Positions 33,794 to 41,879 of a DNA stretch of 64,000 nucleotides are shown here, in pieces. Origin of the DNA: DASQPA01 sp963757335. Its GTDB lineage: Bacteria > Acidobacteriota > Thermoanaerobaculia > Multivoradales > UBA5704. Both the position numbers and the translations under genes were made by a program. Every line of letters begins with the position of its first letter. The first letter of the stretch is position 1. The stretch covers positions 62,001-126,000 of the forward strand of contig CAVWRJ010000013.1 in the NCBI GenBank assembly GCA_963757335.1, read 5' to 3'. The notes under the pieces were generated by a model, which was given only the letters and a program-made list of their open reading frames with translations, ran no database searches and had not been told where the DNA came from.

Positions 33794-34753
33794 TTAAGCC
33801 TCCATCGCTTTCAAGAAGATGTCTTCGAGCGAGTCGCGCTTGAAGTCGAGCCGGCGGATCTGCACCTGCCGCTCGGCGGCGAGCCGGTAGAGGTCGCGCA
33901 CCTCGACCCCCTCGGGGAGGACGAGCTTCAGCCGCTGGCGGCCCGAGAAGGCGAGCTCGCAGCCCAGCCGCTCGACCGCCTCGGCGAACCAGGCGTCGTC
34001 TCCCGCCCCCGCGGCCTGGGTCTCGACTTCGAGGAAGCGGCGGTTGGCCCGCCGTTCCTGGGCGAGGTCGGCGTAGACCGCGACCTTGCCGTCCTTTAAA
34101 ACCAGCACCTCCTCACAGCACTCCTCGACGTCGCGCAGGAGGTGCGAGGAGAGGACGACGTGGACCTCCCCGGTATCCCGGATGTCCCGGATGAGCTCCA
34201 GCATCCGCTCGCGGGCGGGGGGATCGAGGCCGTTCGTGGGCTCGTCTAAAAAGAGCACCCGCGGGCCGTGGGCGAGCGCCTGGGCGAGCTTGGCGAGCTG
34301 CTTCATGCCGAGCGAGTAGGTGCCGACCGGCCGGTAGCGGGCCTCCCCCAGGCCGACGTAGAAGAGCGATTCGTGGGCCCGCTCCAGGGCCTGCTTGGGC
34401 GGCAGGCCGGAGAGCTCGGCCATCATCCGCACGAAGCGGACCCCGCTCATACCGGCGACGAAAGAGTCGTTCTCCGGCATGTAGCCCATGAGCGACCGGA
34501 TCTCCCGCGCCTGCGTTTTGATGTCCCAGCCGAAGATGCGCGCCGTCCCCGCGGACGGCGGGTGGAACCCGAGGAGGGTATGGAGGAGCGTCGTCTTGCC
34601 GGCGCCGTTGGGGCCCAGGAGGCCGATCGCCCGGCCCTTCAAAGTGGCGTCGAGCCCTTTCAGGATCGGCCGTCCGAAATCGACGGCCAGCCCCTGAAGC
34701 TCGATAACGGGCCCCGGGGGTGGGGTGGGCGTAGTGGATTCGTTGGGCGACAT
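33794..34753 (-). CDS. ABC transporter ATP-binding protein
   Basis: A 319-residue nucleotide-binding subunit, first gene of the operon. Walker A is GPNGAGKTT, the signature is YSLGMKQLAKLAQAL, Walker B is VLFLDEPTNGLDP, and the switch His is in SSHLLRDVE. The C-terminal accessory domain ends RRLDFKRDSLEDIFLKAMEA, typical of ABC-2 exporters. A Shine-Dalgarno GGAAG precedes the ATG. The two ATPase-permease pairs may form one heteromeric or two related exporters. Confidence 0.93.
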   Translation of the reverse strand: MSPNESTTPTPPPGPVIELQGLAVDFGRPILKGLDATLKGRAIGLLGPNGAGKTTLLHTLLGFHPPSAGTARIFGWDIKTQAREIRSLMGYMPENDSFVAGMSGVRFVRMMAELSGLPPKQALERAHESLFYVGLGEARYRPVGTYSLGMKQLAKLAQALAHGPRVLFLDEPTNGLDPPARERMLELIRDIRDTGEVHVVLSSHLLRDVEECCEEVLVLKDGKVAVYADLAQERRANRRFLEVETQAAGAGDDAWFAEAVERLGCELAFSGRQRLKLVLPEGVEVRDLYRLAAERQVQIRRLDFKRDSLEDIFLKAMEA

Positions 34754-34840
34754 CGCTCTTCCTTTCGCTCGTCCTGCTCTCTTGAACCACTACGCGAAAA
34801 ACCTGGCCAGGTTCCAACGGTCCGGTCGCAAAAGCGAAGA

Positions 34841-34875
34841 GGGGGGTGCCCGGCCGGTTCAGCTGGGCACCCCCC
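34841..34875 (-). terminator. Intrinsic terminator after the anti-sigma gene
   Basis: Perfect 11-bp stem GGGGGGTGCCC/GGGCACCCCCC with a 13-nt loop, followed on the minus strand by a T-rich tract (TCTTCGCTTTT). It lies 18 bp after the minus-strand stop at 34893. Confidence 0.7.
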
Positions 34876-34892
34876 TCCGGTCCTGCCGAGCG

Positions 34893-37568
34893 CTAGTGGG
34901 TCTCCCCCGCCGCCGCCGCCCCCTGGTGCGAACCTACGATCCCCACCAGGCCGCGCAGGCTCGCCAGGGTACCGAGGTTGAGCCCCAGGGGACCGTTCTC
35001 GCTGTTGCTAGCGAACAGGATGCGGTCTTCCTGGGCATAGGCGTAGGTGAGGCTCGGACCGGCGCCGGCCAGCATGCGGGCGATCGACGGCCGGCCGCCC
35101 GGCTGCTGGGTGGCGGGGTTGGTGCCCTGCTGGGCCTTGTCGAGCGCCCCGGCCAGGGGAGCGATCGCCGGACCGAGGTTCTGGTAGACCAGGGCCGAGA
35201 AGTTGACCTGCTGGTCGGACGGCAGGAGCGAACGGAACTTGGCGGCGCTCGCCAGGGTGAAGCCCGAGGCGCGCTGGGCCACGGCGCTGTCCAGGAGGGC
35301 CCGGCTGGGCGCCACCAGGAGGTAGCCGTCGACGAACAGGTAGTCGACCTCGAACGCCGGGGCGGTCGAGAGGAGGGTGTAGTAGGTCTCCCCGCCGGAG
35401 GTCTCATGGGTGAGAGTGATCCCCGACTTGCCCTCGGCCTTGAGCTGACTGTCGAGCCGCGCCGCGAGCTGCTCCAAGGAGCTTTCGAGGGACCGCGGAT
35501 CGTAGACCTCCATCACCAGCTTCCAGGAGGGCTTGGGGAGAAGCGGTCCGTCGATCGCCAGGGCGACCTCGCCGCCCAGGGGGGTCGCGAGATCGCGCAG
35601 GTTGATGCCGTGCTCGGCCTCAAGCTTGTCGAGATCGGCCGCGAGCTCGGGGACGGCGGTCAGCAGGTCGTCCAGGAGGTTCACGGGGTTCTTGACGACG
35701 AAGACCGCGGCAAAGCTGGCGTCGGGGGAGATGAAGTCCAGGGCCCGCATGGGCGCCGGAGCGGCGAGCCAGGAGGGGATGCCGCGCCGCGGCCGGTCGA
35801 AGTTCACCGCCGCGACGGTCGCGGTACGGCCGCTCCCCTCGCGCCGGTTGACGACGATGTCCTGGAAGTCGAGGATGCCGAGGGCCTCGGCATGGCTGCC
35901 GGGGCTCTGCGGGTGAGCGGCGAAGAGCTGCTTGAAGTCACCGGCGAAGAGCCAGCCGGCACCCTCCTGATAGCTCTCGGCCACCCGGTTGTGGAAGCCC
36001 GCCTGCCGGAAGGGGTTGGCCTCCGGATGTTCGAGGATCGAGCCCATCCGGGAGAGGAGGGCGGCGTTCGGGGTGGCGACGAAGACATCGTCCTTCACCC
36101 AGAGGAGGAGCGTGTGGCTGTCGCCGGAAGCTTGACCACACCGTTCGGGCTGTCGACGATCTGGAGCACGGTCTTGCCGGCCTTGGCGTTGTCCTCCGCG
36201 GCCTCCTGTTCGAGCGCCGCCCGGAAGGCGGCCGGGTTGGTCACCTCGGCGAGCACCACCGGCCCGTCGGCGGTCACCGCCACCGACACCTCTTCGCCCA
36301 GGTTGCGGCCGAGGTCGCCGATCTTCGCGATCAGGTCGTGGAACTTCTGGCTGTCCTGGCCGGAGCCCAGGGCCTGCCCCCACCACTGCTGGAGAGTGGC
36401 ATCGCTCGCCAGCCGCTCTTCGAGCTTGGCCTGCGTCTCGGCGAGGTTCTGGGTCAGGTTCGGAAGACCGATGTAGACCAGGGTCTCCTGGGGAGCGAGG
36501 TCGAGGAGCCGGGTCGAGGTGCGGAGACCCGGCCGTGCCACGGCCTGGTCCAGGTCCTTGCCGAGCTGGGTAAGCTTGGTCAGGAGGGCGTCGTAGGTGG
36601 CCGCGTCCTTGCTCCAGGCGATTTCCTGGCGCACCGGAACGGCGGTCATGCTGGCGTGGGTCGCCACCTGGTCGCCCGGGTGGAGGATGCTGTCGCGGCT
36701 CGCCTGCTTGACCCGCACCTCGCCCTCGACGACCGAGACCCGCGAGCCCTTGGTGCCGTGGTTGACGGCGAAGATGGTGCCGGTCACCGAGACCAGGCAG
36801 TCGGAGGTCGAGACATAGAGATGGGTGCCGTGCTGCTTGGCGGCCTGGACGAGGATCCGCCCCTGGCCGAGCTGGATGGTGGTGCCGCTCCGCCGTGCCG
36901 CGTAGGAGAGGCCGGAGCGCTCGTTCATCTCGACGAGCGAGCCGTCCCCCAGGCGGACGAAGGCGTGCGAGCCCTTGGCGGTCCGCACCTCGACCCCGGC
37001 GCCGAAGCGCTCGCCGGCGGCCACGGGGCGGATGTCGGCCCCCGAGACCTCGTAGAGGCTGCCCTCGATCGACTCGACCCGGGCCTGCGGCGCGCCGCTC
37101 CAGGGCATCTGCTGGAAGAGGTAGACCATGCCGAGGCCGAGCCCGAAGACGAGGACGGCGGCGAGGCTGGTGAGAAGGCCGCGGCGGAGGCCGGGCGACA
37201 TGCGGTTGGCGAGGCGCGCCGGGGCGACCGTGGACGTGGTCTCCCCGCTCCGCGCATCGCGGAGAGCGCGGCGGCAGGCGATGCAGCTCCGGGTGTGGTC
37301 CTCGACCAGGAGGGCGCGGGCCGGCGGCAGGGTGCCGGCGAGGTACGCCGGGATGAGGCTCTGGAAGTCCTCGCAGCTCTTCACGGCGCCGGTGAACGAA
37401 TGGGGAGCGGCGGGGGCCGTTTCGAGGCGGTGGGCCGCTCCGTCACGGGAGAGCCGTTGCCAGACGCGGGCGGCGGCCGCGTCGACGACGGCGGGATCGG
37501 GGGTATCGGCAAGGACGTTCTCGACCGCCTGGTCGAGATCGTCGGAAGTGCTTCGAAAACAGGCTCAT
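34893..37568 (-). CDS. Membrane anti-sigma factor with FecR and DUF3352-like regions, two frameshifts
   Basis: About 890 residues when repaired. The start is ATG 37568, overlapping the sigma stop as ATGA. After one extra T near 37555 the frame reads SDDLDQAVENVLADTPDP. The zinc-finger anti-sigma motif H-x3-C-x2-C is in HTRSCIACRRAL. A membrane helix (LLTSLAAVLVFGLGLGMVYLF) and a FecR domain (VRTAKGSHAFVRLGDGSLVEMNERS...SVTGTIFAVNHG) follow. A missing base near 36132 shifts the frame, after which DUF3352-like sequence continues (HTLLLWVKDDVFVATPNAAL to GETH). The cytosolic part should hold the adjacent ECF sigma; the periplasmic part is the likely sensor. Both indels are in or beside short homopolymers. 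Confidence 0.8.
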
Positions 37569-38161
37569 GACAGTCCTCCTTCCCGTGGCAGGAGCTCTTT
37601 CTGGAGCCGGTGCCGGGCGCGGTGCAGAATCACGGCGATCGAGGTCTGGGAGGCGCCCATCTGGCGGGCGATCTCCAGGTTCCCGACCCCCTCGAAGTAG
37701 CGTAGGGAGAAGATCTCGGCAGTGCGAGGAGAGAGGCGGCCGAGGGCGGCCCGCAGACGGCCGCGCAGCTCGCGGCCCTCCGAGTGCTGCTCGGGGTTGG
37801 TCGACACCTCGTCGACCAGCTCCGGCTCGGCCTCCTCCAGGGTCATCGACGGGCGGCGCTTCCTCTGCCGCAGCAGATCGAGAGCGGCGTTGACGGCGGC
37901 GCGGTGGAGGTAGCTCCCGGCCCCCTGCGAAAGGTCCAAATCCTCCTCGCGCCGAAGGATGCGGGTGAACACGGTCTGCAAAACGTCCTCCGCGTCCATC
38001 GGGTCCCCGGTGATGCGGTACGCGGCCCGGTACACGGCACCGTAGTGTTCCTTAAAGAGCGCTTCCAGCGTCCCCGGCACCCCAGGGGCGCCCGGCGACC
38101 GGTGAAGCGTCTGTTCGGCGGCTGCTTGCACGGCCTCCTCCTTCCTTTCGTCTCCACCCAT
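37565..38161 (-). CDS. ECF RNA polymerase sigma factor
   Basis: The 198-residue product has region 2 (LEALFKEHYGAVYRAAYRITGDPMDAEDVLQTVFTRIL, about 32-69) and region 4 (ALGRLSPRTAEIFSLRYFEGVGNLEIARQMGASQTSIAVILHRARHRLQKEL, about 140-191). It is coupled by a 4-bp overlap to its anti-sigma gene. The N-terminal QAAAEQTLHRSPGAP is duplicated, in altered form, next to the repeat array at 39.5 kb. The start ATG at 38161 is the first in frame. Confidence 0.92.
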   Translation of the reverse strand: MGGDERKEEAVQAAAEQTLHRSPGAPGVPGTLEALFKEHYGAVYRAAYRITGDPMDAEDVLQTVFTRILRREEDLDLSQGAGSYLHRAAVNAALDLLRQRKRRPSMTLEEAEPELVDEVSTNPEQHSEGRELRGRLRAALGRLSPRTAEIFSLRYFEGVGNLEIARQMGASQTSIAVILHRARHRLQKELLPREGGLS

Positions 38162-38313
38162 GGAACGTAGATTTGGGGAGAATGTTACGGGGAGGTGGCG
38201 GAGGGGCTAGGGCAGGGCGAGGAGAGCTTGACGGCGAGGTCGATGGGCAAGGGGCTCGGGTGCTCCTCGTGGTGTTGTACCCAAGAGAATACCACCCACC
38301 TTGTTTCAGTAGG

Positions 38314-38332
38314 GGGAAAGTGGTACTTTCCC
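38314..38332 (+). promoter_or_regulatory. Operator-like inverted repeat upstream of the AbrB-RelE operon
   Basis: GGGAAAGT-GGT-ACTTTCCC, a perfect 8-bp inverted repeat with a 3-bp centre, ends 3 bp before the antitoxin ATG. It is a good candidate site for autoregulation by the antitoxin. Confidence 0.6.
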
Positions 38333-38335
38333 TCC

Positions 38336-38650
38336 ATGAGCCTTGGGTTGACTTTTCTCACGCTCGACCGAAAGGGTCGTACCACGCTTCCCGAGGAGGT
38401 CCGGGAGGCGCTCGGGGTCGGGGCCGGCGACTTCATCCTCCTTGAGCGTACGGAGAAAGGGACGTTCGAGCTCGTACCGGCGACCTTGGTACCGAACGAC
38501 CAGCTCTGGTTCCATCATCCGGAAATGCAAGCTCGGCTCACCCGAGCCGAGGAAGACTTCGACCGGGGGCGCTCGACACGCACCGAGACGCCCGAACAGG
38601 CGCAAGCCCTCCTCGATGGATTGAAAAAAGAGTCGGCTGTCCGCCGCTAG
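38336..38650 (+). CDS. AbrB/MazE-type antitoxin
   Basis: The 104-residue product has the swapped-hairpin signature TLDRKGRTTLPEEVREALGVGAGDFILLERTEKGTFELVPA (about 8-48). A helical tail with HHPEMQARLTRAEEDF and TPEQAQALLDGLKKES should bind the toxin. The open frame extends upstream to 38195, but the ATG at 38336, next to the palindromic operator, matches the family. The toxin gene follows with no gap. Confidence 0.85.
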   Translation: MSLGLTFLTLDRKGRTTLPEEVREALGVGAGDFILLERTEKGTFELVPATLVPNDQLWFHHPEMQARLTRAEEDFDRGRSTRTETPEQAQALLDGLKKESAVRR

Positions 38651-38947
38651 ATGGCTCGCAAGCAGTCCTTTCTCGCTGCGGATTGGTCAGAGACCTGGAA
38701 GGAGAGCTACGCGAAGCTCAGCGCGGACCGACAGCTCGCCTGCGACCAGGCAGCCATCGCGCTCATCAAGCAGATCGCCTCCTCCAGCCTGCGGATCAAA
38801 CCCATCCAGCCCGAGAAGCACTATCTGGAGGCTCGGATCAACAGCGGCGATCGGATCGTCTTCCGCATCGAACAGGGAACGATCTTCTTCGTCGATGTCG
38901 CCCATCACGATGACATCTCCCGTTACGGGAAGCGCTTGAAGCGGTAG
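38651..38947 (+). CDS. RelE/ParE-type toxin
   Basis: The 98-residue product has the RelE-like small alpha/beta fold pattern: two N-terminal helices (DWSETWKESYAKLSADRQLACDQAAIALIKQI), then strands LRIKPIQPEKHYLEARINSGDRIVFRIEQGTIFFVDVAHHDDISRY. The Arg/Tyr/His-rich C-terminus (HHDDISRYGKRLKR) fits an mRNA-interferase-like active site, but ParE-like gyrase inhibition is also possible. The ATG directly follows the antitoxin stop, a typical type II toxin-antitoxin order. Confidence 0.85.
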   Translation: MARKQSFLAADWSETWKESYAKLSADRQLACDQAAIALIKQIASSSLRIKPIQPEKHYLEARINSGDRIVFRIEQGTIFFVDVAHHDDISRYGKRLKR

Positions 38948-38990
38948 CGGCGGCGCGGAAGAGGGAACCCAGAATACCTAGGGTACACGT

Positions 38991-39172
38991 ATGCAGAAGA
39001 AACTCACCATCACGGTCGACGAGCAGGTCGAGACTCTCGTCCGGCCCCACGTCGTCGAGCAGGACCTGTGGGCGCCGCCTACCGAGAGATGGCAGCTGAC
39101 GAAGCCCGCGAAGCGGAAGCTCACGAGTGGGCCGAGGCCACGCTCGTAGACGTGGCGAATGAAGCGCGGTGA
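38991..39172 (+). pseudogene. Remnant of a small antitoxin gene
   Basis: It begins MQKKLTITVDEQVE and then jumps to TLVRPHVVEQDL. In intact relatives about 20 residues (the loop and first helix) lie between, so an in-frame deletion is likely. A frameshift follows: the other frame reads GAAYREMAADEAREAEAHEWAEATLVDVANEAR and stops at 39172. The usual toxin (MazF/PIN type) downstream is absent; repeat DNA follows instead. Confidence 0.6.
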
Positions 39173-39251
39173 CTTCCGCCCTGGCGAGACTACCGGCATG
39201 CCGGCAGTCACCGCCACCCTGGTCTGACTCCCGGCCACGGCGCTCCAAGCC

Positions 39252-39505
39252 GGAGATACCAAGATCCAAAGCAGAGATACGGGTCTCCAATCCAGAGATA
39301 TGGGACTCTCAGGCTAGAGATACGGGTCTCTAAGTCAGAGATACGGGACTCCAGGCCAGAGGTACGGGGCTCTAGGTCAGAGATATGGGATCTCTAAGCT
39401 AGAGATAGGGGTCTCCAAGTTTGGAATGCGGGTCTTCAAACTTGAGATGAGGGGCTCCGGGCTTGAGATGGGGGTCTCCAACCTTGAGATGCGGGGCTCC
39501 CCGGT
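39252..39505. repeat. Second 21-bp-period tandem array, 12 units
   Basis: Units start at 39252, 39273, 39294, 39316, 39337, 39358, 39379, 39401, 39422, 39443, 39464 and 39485 (21 bp, twice 22). The unit is of the type AGAGATACGGGTCTCTAAGT. The sequence differs from the array at 19.65 kb but the period is the same. No gene is supported in it. Confidence 0.88.
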
Positions 39506-39553
39506 GAAGCGTCTGTTCGGCGGCTACTTGAGCGGTCTCCTCAGAGGCTGTGA
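39502..39553 (-). repeat. Duplicated 5' end of the ECF sigma gene
   Basis: The stretch CCGGTGAAGCGTCTGTTCGG and the following 20 bp closely match 38099-38140 inside the sigma factor start. Translated on the minus strand it gives AQVAAEQTLHRGAP, against AVQAAAEQTLHRSPGAP in the sigma factor. It joins the 21-bp array directly. Confidence 0.65.
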
Positions 39554-39571
39554 AAAAATCTGGCCCTCGTT

Positions 39572-39775
39572 CCCAGCCCCGGAGGGGCGGCGGCATGTAG
39601 CCAGGGACGCAAGTCCCTGGTCAGGTAGTTTTCCAAAATTGAAGCCCCGGAGGGGCGACGGCAGTTCCAGGTCGCTGATTGCCGTCGCCCCTCCGGGGCT
39701 TTGGATTCAATGGGTTTGACGAAACCAGGGGCTTACGCCCCTGGCTACATGCCGCCGCCCCTCCGGGGCGAGTTT
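39572..39775. repeat. Nested palindrome made of REP-like hairpins
   Basis: The outer arms (39575-39620 and 39728-39773) are a 46-bp imperfect inverted repeat; each contains its own small hairpin, and the hairpin bases change in a compensating way (AGGGAC/GTCCCT versus AGGGGC/GCCCCT). The inner arms (AAGCCCCGGAGGGGCGACGG and its complement) are perfect. The same CCGCCGCCCCT-CGGGGC unit recurs at 44160-44260. Confidence 0.75.
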
Positions 39776-40046
39776 CCCATCGCATTCTTAGAGCCCCCGG
39801 CGCAAATAGCTCCGGCAAGCCTATTTTCTTCACAAGCTCTCAGGCGAAGGCGACGTGTCCGTACTTGCCTAAATTCCGGCACTGCACCGAAACTCGGCCC
39901 GAAGGCGAGTTTATCGACCTGTGAGCGGACTTTATCGGTCCGCGAGGACCTCCCCTCGACGCTCGAGCAGCCGTTGAGGAGATCCGGAAACCTCGCGACG
40001 AGGGCGGAGAGCGCCAGATCGGCGCGGCAGGGCTCCGCATCGAGGT

Positions 40047-40345
40047 GGCGGTCGTCGCCAGCGGGCGGGCAGTCGTCGCGAGCCTGGTCGGCGAGACCGC
40101 CACCCAGGTCGGCAGTCCTCGCCACCCTGCCCGCGAGCACTGCCACCCAGGCCGGCAGTCGTCGCCACCTTTCCCGCGAGCACTGCCAGGCAGGTCGGCA
40201 GTCATCGCCACTCTGCCCGCGGACACTGCCAGGTAGGGTGGCGGTCGTCGCCACCCTACCTGTGAGTACCTCCAGGCAGGTCGGCGGTCACCGCCACTGT
40301 GCCCGCGAACACCGCAGGGCAGGGTGGCGGTCGTCGCCGGGAGCT
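40047..40345. repeat. 43-bp-period tandem array, about 7 units
   Basis: The motif GGCAGTC/GGCGGTC starts at 40068, 40111, 40154, 40197, 40240, 40283 and 40326, exactly 43 bp apart, with a half unit at 40047. Units contain a hairpin; the best is AGGGTGGCG-GTCGT-CGCCACCCT (40237-40259). An isolated similar unit lies at about 39200. No gene is supported between 39173 and 40493. Confidence 0.85.
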
Positions 40346-40425
40346 TCCGGAAGAGCAGGGGACGGCGAGCTCAGACCCGGAAGGGGGGTCGGGGAGAGGA
40401 GCGCTATAGGGATAGACGCATTTCG

Positions 40426-40454
40426 TTGACAGCCCTCTGCCCTGCCGGTACGCT
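40426..40454 (+). promoter_or_regulatory. Promoter of the glycine-zipper gene
   Basis: TTGACA (40426-40431), 17-bp spacer, TACGCT (40449-40454). The ATG is at 40494 with a CGGAGG Shine-Dalgarno, so this transcript has a normal leader of about 33 nt. Confidence 0.6.
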
Positions 40455-40493
40455 TAGTTTAAGAACAATTTCAGGTCGACGCCCGGAGGCAAA

Positions 40494-40784
40494 ATGAGGA
40501 AACGAGAGATCCAGGCAGACTTCGTGTCGGATGAAGGTGACTTCTACAAGATCGAGAGGAAGTCCACCAAAGGCGTCAGCGCCGTCGCCGGGAGCATTCT
40601 GGGCTGGTTCCTGATCCCGGGCGCCGGTACGGTGATCGGCGGCCTCCTCGGGGTCATCGCCGGCCAGGATGGGAAGGTCGACATCGTCCCCAAGAAGGAC
40701 GTCATGGAGATCATCGAAGACTCCTCGGGCCACATCCGCGTGGTCATCGACCTGGATCGGGCCGAGGGCGAAAGCAGGACCTGA
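40494..40784 (+). CDS. Hypothetical protein with glycine-zipper segment
   Basis: A 96-residue product. A charged N-terminus (RKREIQADFVSDEGDFYKIERKS) is followed by a Gly-rich hydrophobic hairpin (VSAVAGSILGWFLIPGAGTVIGGLLGVIAG, about 29-58) like a glycine zipper, which may insert in membranes. A charged C-terminal strand pair (VDIVPKKDVMEIIEDSSGHIRVVIDL) follows. No signal peptide. The function is unknown; small stress or membrane-associated proteins look like this. Confidence 0.6.
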   Translation: MRKREIQADFVSDEGDFYKIERKSTKGVSAVAGSILGWFLIPGAGTVIGGLLGVIAGQDGKVDIVPKKDVMEIIEDSSGHIRVVIDLDRAEGESRT

Positions 40785-40823
40785 GCGGTTATTTTTGTCG
40801 ACTCCGCGCGCGGCGCCGGGGGT

Positions 40824-41867
40824 TCAGCCCTGCTCGTCGACCCCCTCCAGGAAGGTGTCCAGGAGGCGGTTGAACGGCTCGGGGCTGTCCATCATCAGCC
40901 AGTGGCCGGTGCCGGAGAGGACTCGGGTGGGGAGATCCGGGATCAGGTTGTGGAGGCTGAAGGGGAGGCGGTTCATGTCGCTGATGACCGCGAGCCGGGG
41001 GCCGGGGTAGCGGGCGAGGGGGGCGAGCGGGGAGTAGTGGGTCCCCGCTTCCAGGGCGGAGGCCAGGGCCGTCTCGTCGGTCAGCCGGAGGTCTTCGAGT
41101 ACCCAGGAGGCCACGGCGGGGTCGCCGCCGGCGAGGATCTGGCGGAAGTAGGACTCCATCTCGCGGAGCGGCTCGGCCTCTACCGCCTGGAGGAAGGGGG
41201 CGAGCTGCGCGGCCGGGATGCGGGTCTGGTCGCCGTTGGGATCGACCAGGAGGAGCCCGGCGACCCGCTCGGGGTGACGGCTGGCATATTCGATCGCGAC
41301 CGAAGCCCCCAGGCTGTGCCCGGCGAGGACGAAGTGCCGGAGGTCGAGCTCGTCGGCGGCCGCGGCGATGTCGGCCGCCAGCCCCGCGATCGAGTAGTCG
41401 GAGCCCTCCGCCGGATCGGAGTCGCCGTGGCCGCGGAGGTCTAGAGCCGCCGCCCGGCGGTGCCGGCGGAGATGATCGAGCTGGAGCGCCCACTGGCCGC
41501 CGTTGCCCCCCAGGCTGTGGACGAAGAGGACCGGCACCCCCCCGGCGGCGTCGCCGGCGGCGGAGGTGGCATCTCCCCCGTCGCGCACGAAGAGGTTGCC
41601 GGCCGGGCCGGCGATCCAGACCGCCACGTCGGAGTCCGGCGCGGGCTCCCGGCGGCGCTCCTCCGCAGTCTCCGGCGGAGCCTCATCCCCCTCCTCCGCG
41701 GCGGCCAGGAGATCGATCGTCCGCTGGCGGCTGAGCATCACCACCGCGGCGGCACCGACCGCCCCGGCGGCGATGATCCCCAGGAGGGGCAGGAGCCCCG
41801 AGCGGCGGCGCCGCCGGCTGACCCGGCGGACCGGCCCTTTCCTCCACCTCTGGCCTCGGCTCTTCAT
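40824..41867 (-). CDS. Membrane-anchored alpha/beta hydrolase
   Basis: The 347-residue product has an Arg-rich N-terminus and one membrane anchor (LLPLLGIIAAGAVGAAAVVML, about 25-45). The hydrolase fold starts near residue 110 with VLFVHSLGGNGGQW (oxyanion HG-like loop). The nucleophile is Ser in AGHSLGAS, and the catalytic His is in SGTGHWLMMDSP near the C-terminus. LDLRGHGDSD is the usual strand-turn. It may act on esters at the membrane; the substrate is unknown. It lies 12 bp after znuB on the same strand. Confidence 0.85.
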   Translation of the reverse strand: MKSRGQRWRKGPVRRVSRRRRRSGLLPLLGIIAAGAVGAAAVVMLSRQRTIDLLAAAEEGDEAPPETAEERRREPAPDSDVAVWIAGPAGNLFVRDGGDATSAAGDAAGGVPVLFVHSLGGNGGQWALQLDHLRRHRRAAALDLRGHGDSDPAEGSDYSIAGLAADIAAAADELDLRHFVLAGHSLGASVAIEYASRHPERVAGLLLVDPNGDQTRIPAAQLAPFLQAVEAEPLREMESYFRQILAGGDPAVASWVLEDLRLTDETALASALEAGTHYSPLAPLARYPGPRLAVISDMNRLPFSLHNLIPDLPTRVLSGTGHWLMMDSPEPFNRLLDTFLEGVDEQG

Positions 41868-41879
41868 GATGGAATCCTA

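Noticed and set aside
40047..40345. Possible CRISPR array
   Set aside because: The 43-bp units are contiguous and similar over their whole length, with no unique spacers and no cas genes nearby.
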